Source: DATAEY01 sp045805565
GTDB taxonomy: Bacteria > Actinomycetota > Thermoleophilia > Solirubrobacterales > Solirubrobacteraceae
Direction: 5' to 3'
DNA length: 64,000 nucleotides
Assembly: GCA_045805565.1 (NCBI GenBank)
Contig: JBJMKZ010000017.1
Location: 1-64,000, forward strand
Shown here in pieces: positions 27,196 through 35,470 of this stretch; the stretch's first letter is position 1, and each line of letters opens with the position of its first letter. The notes beneath the pieces are model-generated. The model worked only from the letters and a program-made list of their open reading frames with translations, did no database searches and was not told the origin of the DNA. The translations under genes were made by a program, and so were the position numbers.

Positions 27196-27929
27196 GCGAG
27201 ACGATCCGCCAGCGCGTCCGACGGCGGTTGGCCGTGCACGCGCCGAGCACCCGGCACCAGGGCCGCCAGGGCGTCGGCGGCCTGCGCGGCATGCGGCGGC
27301 GCGCCGGCTGAGGTGAGGACGGTGAGCGGGATGTCGAGCAGGCGCAGCCCCCGCCGCGACACCGGCCACGAGGCGAGGCCACCGTAGTCGGCGAAGAAGG
27401 CCGCCGGCGCCGCGGTCGCTCGGGCGAGGCGCTCCTCCCCGGCCCGGGCACCGCCGACGAATTCGGCCACCGCCGTCGCGGGCCCGCCGCTGCGCAGCGC
27501 CTCCTCCAGGCGCAGGCGCTCCTCAGCGAGCGCCTCGGTCGCCCCGGCCACCAGTGGATACAGGGGCGGGTCGATCACCACGGCGGCGCGGACGAGCCCC
27601 CGGTGTCGCGTGACCAGATCCAGGCACACCAGCGCGCCCAGGTCCCGGCCACAGACCAGCGCGGGGGCGGCGTCCAGCGCCCGCAGCAGCGCGGCCGCGT
27701 CCTCGGCCTGCTCCGCCACGGTGGTGCGCTCATAGGGGTCCGGCGCCCCGCTCGCCCCGTAACCGCGGCGGTCGTAGGCGATGAGGCGCGCCCGTCGGTG
27801 CAGGGTGTCGACCACCTCGTCCCAGGCGGTGGCGTCGTCGGCCATGCCGTGAACCAGCAGGACCGCCCGACCCTTGCCCCGCTCGCGGTAGGCGAGCTCG
27901 ACTCCTGCCGCCTCGACTGTGGGCGACAT
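27192..27929 (-). CDS. alpha/beta hydrolase with Asp nucleophile elbow
   Basis: A 245-residue alpha/beta hydrolase. The oxyanion H-G is at residues 27-28. The nucleophile elbow reads G-R-D-L-G (94-98), with Asp96 where serine hydrolases have Ser. Asp nucleophiles are typical of epoxide hydrolases and haloalkane or haloacid dehalogenases of this fold, so such a reaction is more likely than ester hydrolysis. His232 is a candidate general base. The start at ATG 27929 fits TAGGCT 7 bases upstream. Confidence 0.82.
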   Translation of the reverse strand: MSPTVEAAGVELAYRERGKGRAVLLVHGMADDATAWDEVVDTLHRRARLIAYDRRGYGASGAPDPYERTTVAEQAEDAAALLRALDAAPALVCGRDLGALVCLDLVTRHRGLVRAAVVIDPPLYPLVAGATEALAEERLRLEEALRSGGPATAVAEFVGGARAGEERLARATAAPAAFFADYGGLASWPVSRRGLRLLDIPLTVLTSAGAPPHAAQAADALAALVPGARRVHGQPPSDALADRLA

Positions 27930-27969
27930 GGGCCTCAGCCTAGCGATGGGGTGCCGATACCATGCGCCC
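27930..27969. promoter_or_regulatory. 40-base divergent leaderless promoter pair
   Basis: TAGGCT (minus, 27942-27937) serves the hydrolase and TACCAT (plus, 27958-27963) serves the 89-residue gene. The two -10 boxes are 15 bases apart, so each promoter's -35 region lies on or past the other's -10. Confidence 0.55.
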
Positions 27970-28239
27970 ATGGAAGGAGGCTTCGGAGACCTCTTCGGGG
28001 ACCCCGAGGAGCTGCAACGGCGGATGGCGGAGTTCGCCGAGCAGATGCAGGGCGCGCAGCGGATCGCCTGGGCCGACAACGCGATCAAGCTGGCCGTGGA
28101 CCTGACGGTGGCGGCCATCAACCGGGTCTCGTTGGAGGGCAACGTCGAGCGCCAGGCCGAGCAGATCCGCTCGGTGATGGCCATCGTCTTCCCCGAGGCC
28201 GTGACCCTGGTGCGCGAGGCGCGTCAGGGCCTGCAATAG
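27970..28239 (+). CDS. small alpha-helical protein, unknown function
   Basis: An 89-residue soluble protein. It starts with a Gly/Phe/Asp-rich stretch (G-G-F-G-D-L-F-G-D), and the rest is predicted to be long helices with repeated Gln/Glu/Arg (E-E-L-Q-R-R-M-A-E-F-A-E-Q-M). It recalls small coiled-coil or nucleoid-type proteins, but no family was recognised. The ATG is six bases after TACCAT. It converges with the flippase-like gene 10 bases downstream. Confidence 0.6.
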   Translation: MEGGFGDLFGDPEELQRRMAEFAEQMQGAQRIAWADNAIKLAVDLTVAAINRVSLEGNVERQAEQIRSVMAIVFPEAVTLVREARQGLQ

Positions 28240-28249
28240 GGCGCGCCGG

Positions 28250-29239
28250 CTACCGCGTCGCCCGGGCCGCCCCCGCCGCCGCCTGATCCTCGCGGCCCCG
28301 GCGGATGACCTCCTTGAACGAGCGCAGGCGGAAGATCAGCCCCAGCGCGACGAACGCCAGCCCGGCGCTGAAGGCGGCGATCGCGATCTGCTGGCCGACC
28401 GAGTAGGCGGCCACCGTCGCCCCCGCCGCGGTGCCGGTGAACACGTTGACCAGCAGCGCCTGCTGTACGCCGGCCCCGCCCGGCGTCAGCGGGACCAGGG
28501 AGGAGACGGCCACCACGCCGTAGACGAGCATCACGTTGCGCACGGAGCCGCCCACCCCGAAGGCGTCGAGCAGGAACCAGAACGCGGCGAAGCGGAACAG
28601 CCAAGCGACGCCCTGTATCGCGAACACCTCCCGCAGGTAGCGCCGGTGATCGGTGAGGATGGTCACGCCCTGGCGCACGCGCGCCCAGAACGCCTTGACG
28701 CGCGCCGACAGGATCGCGAAGGCGACCAGCGAGACGAACGCCAGGGAGGTCACCAGGAAGAGTGCGAAGCGCGGGTGGCCGGCCAGGTAGGAGAGGTCGA
28801 ACGCCTTCAGCTTCGAGAAGTCCGGCGGCTTGGGGAACACTCCCTGGGTGAAGGCGAACCCCAGGATCGGCACCGCCACCACCAGGTCGAACACGTTGTC
28901 GACCAGGAAGCTGGACGCGACCGCCGGGTAGCTGGAGCGGGGGATCGACGTCTTGGTCAGGAACAACCGCGCCACCGTGCCACCGCGCACCGGAATCGTC
29001 ATGTTGATCCCGTAGGCCGCGACGTAGGCGCCCCAGATCTGCCGCCAGAGGATGCGCTCCGCCGGATAGGCGGCCCGCAGCACGTTGAATGCCGCGCGCG
29101 AGCGCCAGGTCAGGAACCCGCCGAAGCACACCAGACCGAGCAGCAGCGCGCCCCAGTGAACCGCGGCAAGGCTGGAGAAGAACTTCCCGACCGCGTCGAG
29201 GAAGTCGCCGAGGTCCGCCGACGGCGGCGCGAAGCTCAC
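28250..29239 (-). CDS. lysylphosphatidylglycerol synthase TM / flippase-like membrane protein
   Basis: A 329-residue protein with about eight transmembrane helices. It carries the signature V-P-L-T-P-G-G-A-G-V-Q-Q near residue 235 of the LPG_synthase_TM (UPF0104) family. The catalytic aminoacyl-transfer domain of MprF is absent, so this is the stand-alone membrane form, thought to move lipids or glycolipids. R-G-G-T-V-A-R is another family element. The start is ambiguous. GTG 29239 fits TACCGT 7 bases upstream, while GTG 29260 would add seven residues. Confidence 0.82.
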   Translation of the reverse strand: MSFAPPSADLGDFLDAVGKFFSSLAAVHWGALLLGLVCFGGFLTWRSRAAFNVLRAAYPAERILWRQIWGAYVAAYGINMTIPVRGGTVARLFLTKTSIPRSSYPAVASSFLVDNVFDLVVAVPILGFAFTQGVFPKPPDFSKLKAFDLSYLAGHPRFALFLVTSLAFVSLVAFAILSARVKAFWARVRQGVTILTDHRRYLREVFAIQGVAWLFRFAAFWFLLDAFGVGGSVRNVMLVYGVVAVSSLVPLTPGGAGVQQALLVNVFTGTAAGATVAAYSVGQQIAIAAFSAGLAFVALGLIFRLRSFKEVIRRGREDQAAAGAARATR

Positions 29240-29246
29240 GCGCCCT

Positions 29247-29252
29247 ACGGTA
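29247..29252 (-). promoter_or_regulatory. -10 element of the flippase-like gene
   Basis: TACCGT on the minus strand, seven bases before GTG 29239. Confidence 0.4.
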
Positions 29253-29284
29253 GAGGACACCCGTTCAGGGGCCGGCCGCCGACC

Positions 29285-30367
29285 CTATGCGGGATCGAGC
29301 CCCCGCGACCAGGGCGCGGGCTGCACGCAGCCGCGGTCGAGCGCCGACGCCACCGGCACCCCGGCCAGCGCCAGCGCGACGTCGAACTCGGCCAGCAGCA
29401 TCTCCAGCACCCGGCGGGCGCCCCCCTGCCCGCCCACCGCCAGTCCCCACAGGATCGGCCGGCCGACCATCACCGCGCGCGCGCCCAGGGCCAGGGCCTT
29501 GAGCACGTCGGTGCCGCGCCGCACGCCGCCGTCGACAATCACGTCCAGGCGGTCGCCCACCGCATCGGCAATCGCCGGCAGCGCGTCGGCCCCCGAGAGC
29601 ACCGTGTCGAGCTGGCGCCCGCCGTGGTTGGAGACCACCACGCCGGCCGCTCCGTGGTCGGCGGCCAGACAGGCATCCTCGGGCGTGAGCACGCCCTTGA
29701 GCAGCACCGGGAGTCCGCTGCGCTCCGCGAACGCGGCGACGTCGGGCCAGGTCAGCGTCGGGTCGATCAGCTCGCCCACTTCGGTCATGGCCAGGCCGCG
29801 GGAGCGCCCGCGGACGCTGGGAATCGCGGTGGTCTGCTCGATGACGTAGCCGGAACGGGTGTCTCGCTCGCGTATCCCCAGCACCGGCAGATCCACGGTC
29901 AGCACCAGCGCCTCGTACCCCTGGTCGGCGGCGCGCGCGACCAGCTCGTTGGACACCGCGCGGTCACGGAACACGTAGAGCTGCAGCCACCGTGTCGCGT
30001 CGGGGGCCGCGGCCGCCGCCTCCGCGGCGCTGGTGGTGGCGAGCGAAGAGAGGCAGAAGATCGCCCCGAGCTCGGCGGCGGCGCGCGCCGTGGCGCCTTC
30101 GCCTTCGGGGTGGGCGAGGGTCTGGAACGCCATCGGGGCCACGATCACGGGGTGGGGTCGCGCGCGCCCCAGCAGGGTCGTGCGGGGATCCGGCGCCGAG
30201 ACGTCGACCATCACCTTCGGTCGAACCGCGATGCGTCGCCACGCGTGCTGGTTGTCGCGCAGCGTGACCTCGTCGCCCGCGCCCCCCGCGTAGTAGCCGT
30301 GCGGACCCGGCTCGAGGAGCTCGGCCGCCCGGCGCTCGAAGTCGGCGATGGTGAGCGGCAGCTCCAC
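29285..30367 (-). CDS. FMN-dependent alpha-hydroxy-acid oxidase/dehydrogenase
   Basis: A 360-residue TIM-barrel flavoenzyme of the lactate/glycolate oxidase family. It oxidises an (S)-2-hydroxy acid to a 2-oxo acid. Visible sites are G-Y-Y-A-G-G-A-G-D-E near residue 25, the FMN-binding A-P-M-A-F, the Q-L-Y-V strand, the catalytic His of V-V-S-N-H-G-G-R-Q near 248, and V-D-G-G-V-R-R-G-T-D-V for the FMN phosphate. GTG 30367 lies 5 bases after the fpg stop, so it is the last gene of a sixA-fpg-oxidase unit. The substrate is unknown. Confidence 0.9.
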   Translation of the reverse strand: MELPLTIADFERRAAELLEPGPHGYYAGGAGDEVTLRDNQHAWRRIAVRPKVMVDVSAPDPRTTLLGRARPHPVIVAPMAFQTLAHPEGEGATARAAAELGAIFCLSSLATTSAAEAAAAAPDATRWLQLYVFRDRAVSNELVARAADQGYEALVLTVDLPVLGIRERDTRSGYVIEQTTAIPSVRGRSRGLAMTEVGELIDPTLTWPDVAAFAERSGLPVLLKGVLTPEDACLAADHGAAGVVVSNHGGRQLDTVLSGADALPAIADAVGDRLDVIVDGGVRRGTDVLKALALGARAVMVGRPILWGLAVGGQGGARRVLEMLLAEFDVALALAGVPVASALDRGCVQPAPWSRGLDPA

Positions 30368-30372
30368 CGCGT

Positions 30373-31218
30373 CTACTTGAGCAGGCGGGACAGGCGGCGA
30401 TCCTTGAGGACTCGCCCCTCCGTCTGGCAGAGTGGGCAGTAGCACATGACGTAGTCCTCGTAGTGGACCGCCTCGATGCCGGCGCCGCAGCGCGGGCAGG
30501 GCTCGCCCGCCTGGCGGTGAACGGTCAGCGGCATCGGCAGCTTGTCGGGGATGGGCAGCTCGACCACGCGCTCGTAGTGCTCGATCGCGGCGCCCAGCCG
30601 TGCGACCGTCGCGTCTCTCAGGCGCCGCGCCTCGAGTGGCGCCAGGTCGTCGGCGCGCTTGAACGGCGACAGCTGGGCGGAATGGAGGATCTCGTCCACC
30701 CAGGAGCGCCCGATGCCGGTGACCACGTGCTGGTCGCGCAGCAGCGAGTGCAGTGGCCGCGGATCGGTGAGCAGCTCCTCGAACGGCGGTGGGTCCGGCC
30801 AGGCCTCGGGGCCGAGCGCCGTGAGCGCCTCGTCGTCCTCGAGCTCGTTGGAGGGCAGGAGCTTGACCCACGCCCGCTGCCGGGTGCCGAACTCCCGCAG
30901 GCGCAGCTCACGGCCGTCCTCGAGGCGCACGAGCACGCGCGAGGTGCGATCCCGGGGGCCGGCGCGGCGGTCGAAGAGCTGCAGACGGCCGGCGGACATG
31001 AGGTGCAGGAGGAGCGAGAGGCCTGCGTCGAAGTCGACGATCAGGTGCTTTCCCCGCCGGCGAACCGCGCTCACCCCCGCGCCGTCCAGAGCGGACAGCG
31101 GCGGGTCGTACGTCTTCAGCGCGTTGATGCCGGGTGCCAGCGTCGACTCGACCCCGGCGCCCGCCGCGGCGGCGCCGATCCGTCGTGCGGTGATCTCCAC
31201 CTCGGGTAACTCGGGCAC
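30373..31218 (-). CDS. mutM: formamidopyrimidine-DNA glycosylase family protein
   Basis: A 281-residue base-excision repair glycosylase/AP lyase. The mature N-terminus P-E-L-P-E-V-E supplies the catalytic Pro and Glu, and a Lys in R-R-G-K-H-L is the second conserved catalytic residue. A helix-two-turn-helix region precedes the C-terminal zinc finger with paired Cys (C-P-R-C and C-P-L-C). I cannot tell Fpg from a Nei-like homologue with certainty. GTG 31218 is fixed by the Pro-Glu start. Its -10 element overlaps the sixA stop. Confidence 0.88.
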   Translation of the reverse strand: MPELPEVEITARRIGAAAAGAGVESTLAPGINALKTYDPPLSALDGAGVSAVRRRGKHLIVDFDAGLSLLLHLMSAGRLQLFDRRAGPRDRTSRVLVRLEDGRELRLREFGTRQRAWVKLLPSNELEDDEALTALGPEAWPDPPPFEELLTDPRPLHSLLRDQHVVTGIGRSWVDEILHSAQLSPFKRADDLAPLEARRLRDATVARLGAAIEHYERVVELPIPDKLPMPLTVHRQAGEPCPRCGAGIEAVHYEDYVMCYCPLCQTEGRVLKDRRLSRLLK

Positions 31219-31225
31219 GAGCCGA

Positions 31226-31231
31226 AGGCTA
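31226..31231 (-). promoter_or_regulatory. -10 element of mutM built on the sixA stop codon
   Basis: TAGCCT on the minus strand, seven bases before GTG 31218. Its first three bases are the TAG stop of sixA. Confidence 0.4.
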
Positions 31232-31717
31232 GCCCCCGCCGGCGACCGCCCCGGCGAGCGCGGCAAGCTCCCTCGGGCGCATCAGGACCGCCAGCTCCGC
31301 GCCCCCCGCCTCCACGGAGACCGCCGCCAGTCCGCCCTTCTTGAGGTCGATGCGCCCGCCGGTCAGGTCGAGAACCGTCTGCGAGAAGTCGGGCTCGTGC
31401 CCGACGAGCAGGATCCTGGAGTCGGAGGAGTGCCCCTCGAGCACGGCGAGCGCGTCCTGGCGTCCGAAGCCGCCGGACAAGGGCGGATGCTCCACGGGCT
31501 GGAGCTTCAGCGACTCGCACGCGAGCTCGGCCGTCCGGAGCGCCCGCACGCGCGGCGAGCTGAGCACCAGCGAGAAATCAGCCCCGATCGCGGCGAGTGC
31601 GGCGCCGGCGGCCACCGCCTGGCGCTCGCCCTTGTCGGTGAGCCGCCGGCCCTCGTCGGGCCGGCCGTCCGCGGGCTCAGCGTCGCCGTGGCGCAGCAGC
31701 CAGAGCTCTCGGGCCAT
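31229..31717 (-). CDS. sixA: SixA-type phosphohistidine phosphatase
   Basis: A 162-residue histidine-phosphatase (phosphoglycerate-mutase-like) protein. The R-H-G at residues 9-11 holds the phosphorylated His. S-S-P-R-V-R-A-L-R-T-A and V-G-H-E-P-D-F supply the other Arg/His residues. Its size and the V-G-H-E-P-x-F motif suit SixA, which dephosphorylates His-containing phosphotransfer proteins, though small-molecule activity is possible. TAGGGC 5 bases before the ATG is a poorer -10 than its neighbours have. The gap to the divergent HAD gene is 101 bases. Confidence 0.85.
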   Translation of the reverse strand: MARELWLLRHGDAEPADGRPDEGRRLTDKGERQAVAAGAALAAIGADFSLVLSSPRVRALRTAELACESLKLQPVEHPPLSGGFGRQDALAVLEGHSSDSRILLVGHEPDFSQTVLDLTGGRIDLKKGGLAAVSVEAGGAELAVLMRPRELAALAGAVAGGG

Positions 31718-31804
31718 GCAGCGCCCTACCGCACCCAGGCGAACCGCATCCGGACACGCACGGCGCGGCACGTTAGCAACCGGCTGGCGCCCACCCGCGC
31801 CAGG

Positions 31805-31810
31805 TACGGT
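31805..31810 (+). promoter_or_regulatory. -10 element of the HAD hydrolase gene
   Basis: TACGGT, eight bases before ATG 31819. Confidence 0.45.
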
Positions 31811-31818
31811 TCGCCGCC

Positions 31819-32466
31819 ATGACCGGGAATGTCGATGCCCCAGAGCCCGGCGGAGCGGCCCGGCGGGGGCTGCTGGTCGACTTCGGCGGCGTCCTGACCA
31901 CCGACGTCTTCGCCTCCTTCCGGGCCTTCTGCCAGGCGGAGGGCCTGTCGCCCGATACGGTCCGCGACCGGTTCCGCCAGGATCCGGCCGCCCGCGGCCT
32001 GCTCGCCGACCTCGAGTGCGGCCGTATGACCGAGGAGGAATTCGAGCCGCGGTTCGCCGCGCTGCTCGAGATCTCCGACCACGGCGGCCTCATCGACCGC
32101 CTGTTCGCCGGCATGCGCCCCGACGCCGTCATGGTCGACGCGGTCCGCGCTGCCCGCCGCTCGGGCGTGCGCACCGGCCTGATCTCGAACTCGTGGGGCC
32201 GCGGGCGCTACGACCGCTCGCAGTTCCCGCAGCTCTTCGACGGGACCGTGATCTCCGGCGAGGTCGGCGTGCGCAAGCCCGAGCCGCGGATCTACGCGAT
32301 GGGGGCCGAGGCGATCGGGCTGGCTCCCGAGCAGTGCGTGTTCGTCGACGACCTGCCGGGCAACCTCAAGCCGGCACGCGAACTGGGGATGGCGACCGTC
32401 CACCACGTCTGCGCCGGGCGCACCGTCCCCGAGCTCGAGCGCGCGCTCGGCGTGAGGCTGCGCTGA
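31819..32466 (+). CDS. HAD-IA family hydrolase
   Basis: A 215-residue haloacid dehalogenase superfamily member. Motif I is V-D-F-G-G-V-L-T near residues 20-27, with the nucleophile Asp and no second Asp, as in the epoxide-hydrolase-N/YihX-like group. Motif II is L-I-S-N-S-W, motif III Lys lies in V-R-K-P-E-P-R-I-Y, and motif IV is V-F-V-D-D-L-P-G-N. A small phosphatase on sugar or nucleotide phosphates is most likely. The substrate is unknown. Confidence 0.88.
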   Translation: MTGNVDAPEPGGAARRGLLVDFGGVLTTDVFASFRAFCQAEGLSPDTVRDRFRQDPAARGLLADLECGRMTEEEFEPRFAALLEISDHGGLIDRLFAGMRPDAVMVDAVRAARRSGVRTGLISNSWGRGRYDRSQFPQLFDGTVISGEVGVRKPEPRIYAMGAEAIGLAPEQCVFVDDLPGNLKPARELGMATVHHVCAGRTVPELERALGVRLR

Positions 32467-32499
32467 GCCGGCTCAGTCCCCCCGCCCGGCCGGGGCGGG
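32463..32499. terminator. palindrome and GC hairpin between convergent genes
   Basis: CTGAGCCGGCTCAG (32463-32476) is a perfect palindrome containing the HAD gene stop. A second repeat, CCCGCCC-ggccg-GGGCGGG (32481-32499), follows. Together they occupy most of the 55-base convergent gap and may stop transcription from both sides. Confidence 0.5.
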
Positions 32500-32521
32500 C
32501 CGCCGGACGAGCGCCCGCCGG

Positions 32522-32980
32522 TCAGTCGGCCAGCTCGATGCGCTCGATCGTCTGCGGTTGGACCGGCCGGTCGCCGGCGTCCGTCTCGATCGCCTCCAGC
32601 GCGTCGACCGTGTCCATCCCGCCGCTGACCCGACCGAACACGGTGTGCTTGCCGTCCAGCCAGGGCGCGGCGTCGGCGGTGACCACGAAGAACTGCGAGC
32701 CGTTGGTGTTCGGGCCCGCGTTCGCCATCGCCAGCGCGCCGCGCTGCACCCTGTGCCGGTTGATCTCGTCCTCGAACGTGTAACCGGGCCCGCCACGCCC
32801 GGTTCCCTCCGGGCAGCCGCCCTGGATCATGAAATCGCGGATGACGCGGTGGAACACGATCCCGTCGTAGAAGCCGTCCGCCGCCAGGCGCCGGAAGTTG
32901 GCGACCGTCTTGGGCGCGTCCTCGTCGAACAGCTCGAGCTGGATCGGACCGGCGCTGGTGTGCATGGTGGCCTGGGACAT
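32522..32980 (-). CDS. peptidyl-prolyl cis-trans isomerase, cyclophilin type
   Basis: A 152-residue cytoplasmic cyclophilin that speeds prolyl isomerisation in protein folding. The active-site run F-H-R-V-I-R-D-F-M-I-Q-G-G lies near residues 43-55. G-S-Q-F-F-V and the W-L-D-G-K-H-T-V-F-G signature follow. No signal peptide is seen. A strong SD (AAGGAG) lies 5 bases before ATG 32980. It follows the DEAD-box helicase gene by 47 bases on the same strand. Confidence 0.95.
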   Translation of the reverse strand: MSQATMHTSAGPIQLELFDEDAPKTVANFRRLAADGFYDGIVFHRVIRDFMIQGGCPEGTGRGGPGYTFEDEINRHRVQRGALAMANAGPNTNGSQFFVVTADAAPWLDGKHTVFGRVSGGMDTVDALEAIETDAGDRPVQPQTIERIELAD

Positions 32981-33027
32981 GAGGCTCCTTGTCGGTTGGC
33001 TGATGACTGACGTCGCGTCGGTCGCCG

Positions 33028-34458
33028 CTACTCCGCCGCGGCACCGGCGTGCTGCAGGCGCAGCCGCTGGCCACAGACCTCCCGCCCGCTGACGCTCGCG
33101 ATCACGCGGTCGGCGTCGTCGACCGGGACCTCGACGAAGGCGAAGCGGTCGAGCAGCCGCACGTTGCGGACCGCCTCGCCGTCCAGTCCGGTCGCGCGGG
33201 TGATCGCCCCCACCAGGTCCGCCACCTCGATGCCGGCGGCGCGGCCGGCGCTGATCACCAGCTTGACGCGGGGCTCCGAGCCGTTGCGGGCCACATGCGG
33301 CTTCTCGTGGCGGCGAGGGCGCTCGCGTACGGGCGCCGGCACCGCGTGCGCGCCGGGCGCCCACGGCTCGATGGCGGCGTTGGCGTGGCGCTCGATCGCC
33401 GCCAGCTCGCCCTTCTGACGCGACTCGAAGAAGGTGATCGCCCGTCCGGAGCGGCCCAGGCGGGCGGTGCGCCCGATTCGATGCACGTAGACGTCGGGCG
33501 AGGTGGGGATGTCGAAGTTGATGACGTGGGTGACGCTGGAGATGTCCAGCCCCCGTGCGGCGACGTCGGTCGCCACCAGGAGGGGAAGCCGTCCCTCCTT
33601 GAAGGCGATCATCACGCCGTCGCGCGATCCCTGGGACATGTCGCCGTGCAGCGCCTTGACGTCCTTGCCCCGGTCGCGCAACGAGCGGTAGAGCTGCTCG
33701 CAGCGGATCTTGGTGCGCACGAAGACGATGGCCTGGGCGGGACGCTCCGCGTCCAGGACCTCCAGCAGAGCCCCGGTCTTGTCCTTCGCCGAGGTCGGGA
33801 CGGCGAACTGCTCCACGGTGTCGACGGTGAGCGTGGGCGCCTTCACCCTGACCGTGACCGGATCGAGCAGGTAGCGGTCGGCCAGGTCGCGCACCTCCGT
33901 CGGGACGGTGGCGGAGAACAACGCGGTCTGCCGCGAACCGGGAGTCAGCCCGATGATTCGCTCGACTTCCTCGAAGAAGCCCAGATCGAGCATCTCGTCG
34001 GCCTCGTCGAGCACCAGGAAGCGGCAGTCGTGGAGCATCAGCGAATGGCGCCAGATCAGGTCGAGGAGCCGCCCTACGGTTCCCACCACTATCTGTCCCC
34101 CGGCCCGCAGCTGCGCCTGCTGCGAGCGGATGGGAGCGCCACCGAACACCGCCACCGCGTCGACCCCCTTGCCGGCGCCATACGCCCGCAGCGCCTGGGT
34201 GACCTGGATGCACAGCTCGCGGGTCGGCGTCAGGACCAGTGCCTGGACGGCGTTCTCGGTCGGATCGACGTACTCGATCATCGGCAGCCCGAAGGCGGCG
34301 GTCTTGCCCGTGCCCGTCTGCGCCTGTCCGATCACGTCGCGGCCCTCCAGCAGTGGGGGGATCGCCTGGACCTGGATAGGGCTGGGCGACTCGTATCCCA
34401 CGTCGCGCAGGGCGGCCAGGATGGGCTCCGAGAGCCCGAGATCGGCGAACGAGGTCAC
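33028..34458 (-). CDS. DEAD-box RNA helicase
   Basis: A 476-residue ATP-dependent RNA helicase, of the type that remodels ribosome precursors or mRNA. The Q motif is F-A-D-L-G-L-S near residue 4. Walker A (A-Q-T-G-T-G-K-T), the D-E-A-D box near residue 152, S-A-T, and the C-terminal motif VI H-R-I-G-R-T-A-R-L-G-R are all present. A C-terminal DbpA-like RNA-binding domain (about residues 385-460, with V-G-A-I-T-R) resembles CsdA/DbpA. The GTG start follows TAAGCT by six bases. Confidence 0.93.
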   Translation of the reverse strand: MTSFADLGLSEPILAALRDVGYESPSPIQVQAIPPLLEGRDVIGQAQTGTGKTAAFGLPMIEYVDPTENAVQALVLTPTRELCIQVTQALRAYGAGKGVDAVAVFGGAPIRSQQAQLRAGGQIVVGTVGRLLDLIWRHSLMLHDCRFLVLDEADEMLDLGFFEEVERIIGLTPGSRQTALFSATVPTEVRDLADRYLLDPVTVRVKAPTLTVDTVEQFAVPTSAKDKTGALLEVLDAERPAQAIVFVRTKIRCEQLYRSLRDRGKDVKALHGDMSQGSRDGVMIAFKEGRLPLLVATDVAARGLDISSVTHVINFDIPTSPDVYVHRIGRTARLGRSGRAITFFESRQKGELAAIERHANAAIEPWAPGAHAVPAPVRERPRRHEKPHVARNGSEPRVKLVISAGRAAGIEVADLVGAITRATGLDGEAVRNVRLLDRFAFVEVPVDDADRVIASVSGREVCGQRLRLQHAGAAAE

Positions 34459-34464
34459 GCCGCT

Positions 34465-34470
34465 AGCTTA
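34465..34470 (-). promoter_or_regulatory. -10 element of the helicase gene built on the upstream stop codon
   Basis: TAAGCT, six bases before GTG 34458. Its TAA is also the stop codon of the upstream quinone oxidoreductase gene. Confidence 0.45.
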
Positions 34471-35421
34471 GGCGGCGGGGTCCAGCAGCAGCTTGCCGGT
34501 GGTCCGCCGCTCCTGCATGTCGATCTGGGCCCGGGCGGCCTCCTCCAGCGGGTAGGTCCCGCCCACCACCGCCCGCAGCTCGCCCCGCTCCACGCGGGCG
34601 AACAGGTCGGCCACCGCCTCCTCGACCATCCCGGGGCGGCCGAGGCAGTGCATCAGCCAGAAGCCCACCACCGCCCGGGACCGACGCATCAGCGCCCCGG
34701 TGGAGACCTCGTTGGCCCGCTGGGAGGCGATCCCGTACGCTACCAGGCGCCCGAACGGAGCCAACGCCGCAAGCGACTGCTCGAACACGTCGCCTCCCGC
34801 CATCTCGAGCACCACGTCGACCTTGCCCCCGCCGTTGGCCTCCTGTATGCGCTCCTTCATGCCCTCCGGCGAGGCGTCGATCGCCGCGTCGGCGCCCAGC
34901 TCCAGCGCCAGCGCCCGCTTGGCCTCCGACGAGGCGGTGGCGATCACGCGCCCCGCTCCCAGCGGCCTGGCGAGCTGCACCGCCAGCGAGCCGACACCGC
35001 CGGCGGCCGCATGGACGACCACCGACTCGCCCGGCGCCAGCCTGGCCGAAGTCTTGAACAGGTGCCACGCGGTGAGCCCCTGGAGCAGGACCGCCAGCGC
35101 GGTGGCGTCGTCCACGCCGTCGGGAATCGGAAACGTGAGCGCCGCGGGAGCGGTGGCGTACTCGGCGTAGCCGCCGGTTCCGCACAGCGCCACCACCCGT
35201 TCGCCGGTGTCCTCGCGCACGCCGGCCACCTCCGCTCCGGGGACCAGCGGGAGCTGCGCGGCGGCCAGGTAGGAGTTGGTCCGCTGGTGGGTGTCGGCGA
35301 AGTTGAGCCCGGCCTTCGAGACCCGGATGAGCGTCTCGTCCCCTGCGGGCTGCGGCGGGGGCACCTCCACCAGACGCAGCACCTCGGGCCCTCCGAACTC
35401 CTGGATCTGGATCGCCCGCAT
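34468..35421 (-). CDS. NADPH:quinone oxidoreductase-like (MDR family) protein
   Basis: A 317-residue medium-chain dehydrogenase/reductase of the zinc-free quinone oxidoreductase group. The GroES-like N-terminal domain has K-A-G-L-N-F-A-D. The cofactor domain has H-A-A-A-G-G-V-G-S-L-A-V-Q-L-A-R near residues 138-153. No structural or catalytic zinc Cys set is seen. Such enzymes reduce quinones or enones with NADPH. The start follows TAGCCT by 9 bases, divergent to the PfkB kinase gene. Confidence 0.9.
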   Translation of the reverse strand: MRAIQIQEFGGPEVLRLVEVPPPQPAGDETLIRVSKAGLNFADTHQRTNSYLAAAQLPLVPGAEVAGVREDTGERVVALCGTGGYAEYATAPAALTFPIPDGVDDATALAVLLQGLTAWHLFKTSARLAPGESVVVHAAAGGVGSLAVQLARPLGAGRVIATASSEAKRALALELGADAAIDASPEGMKERIQEANGGGKVDVVLEMAGGDVFEQSLAALAPFGRLVAYGIASQRANEVSTGALMRRSRAVVGFWLMHCLGRPGMVEEAVADLFARVERGELRAVVGGTYPLEEAARAQIDMQERRTTGKLLLDPAA

Positions 35422-35470
35422 GCCCCGCCCAGGCTACAGGGGGCGCCGAGCATCTAGGCTTGCCCGCGCC
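35422..35470. promoter_or_regulatory. divergent leaderless promoters, quinone oxidoreductase / PfkB kinase
   Basis: In a 49-base gap, TAGCCT (minus, 35436-35431) serves the reductase and TAGGCT (plus, 35455-35460) serves the kinase gene, whose ATG is 10 bases later. Confidence 0.5.

Noticed and set aside
31723..31728. TAGGGC as a -10 element for sixA
   Set aside because: The sixth base is not T and the spacing is only 5 bases, so I did not list it with the leaderless promoters.
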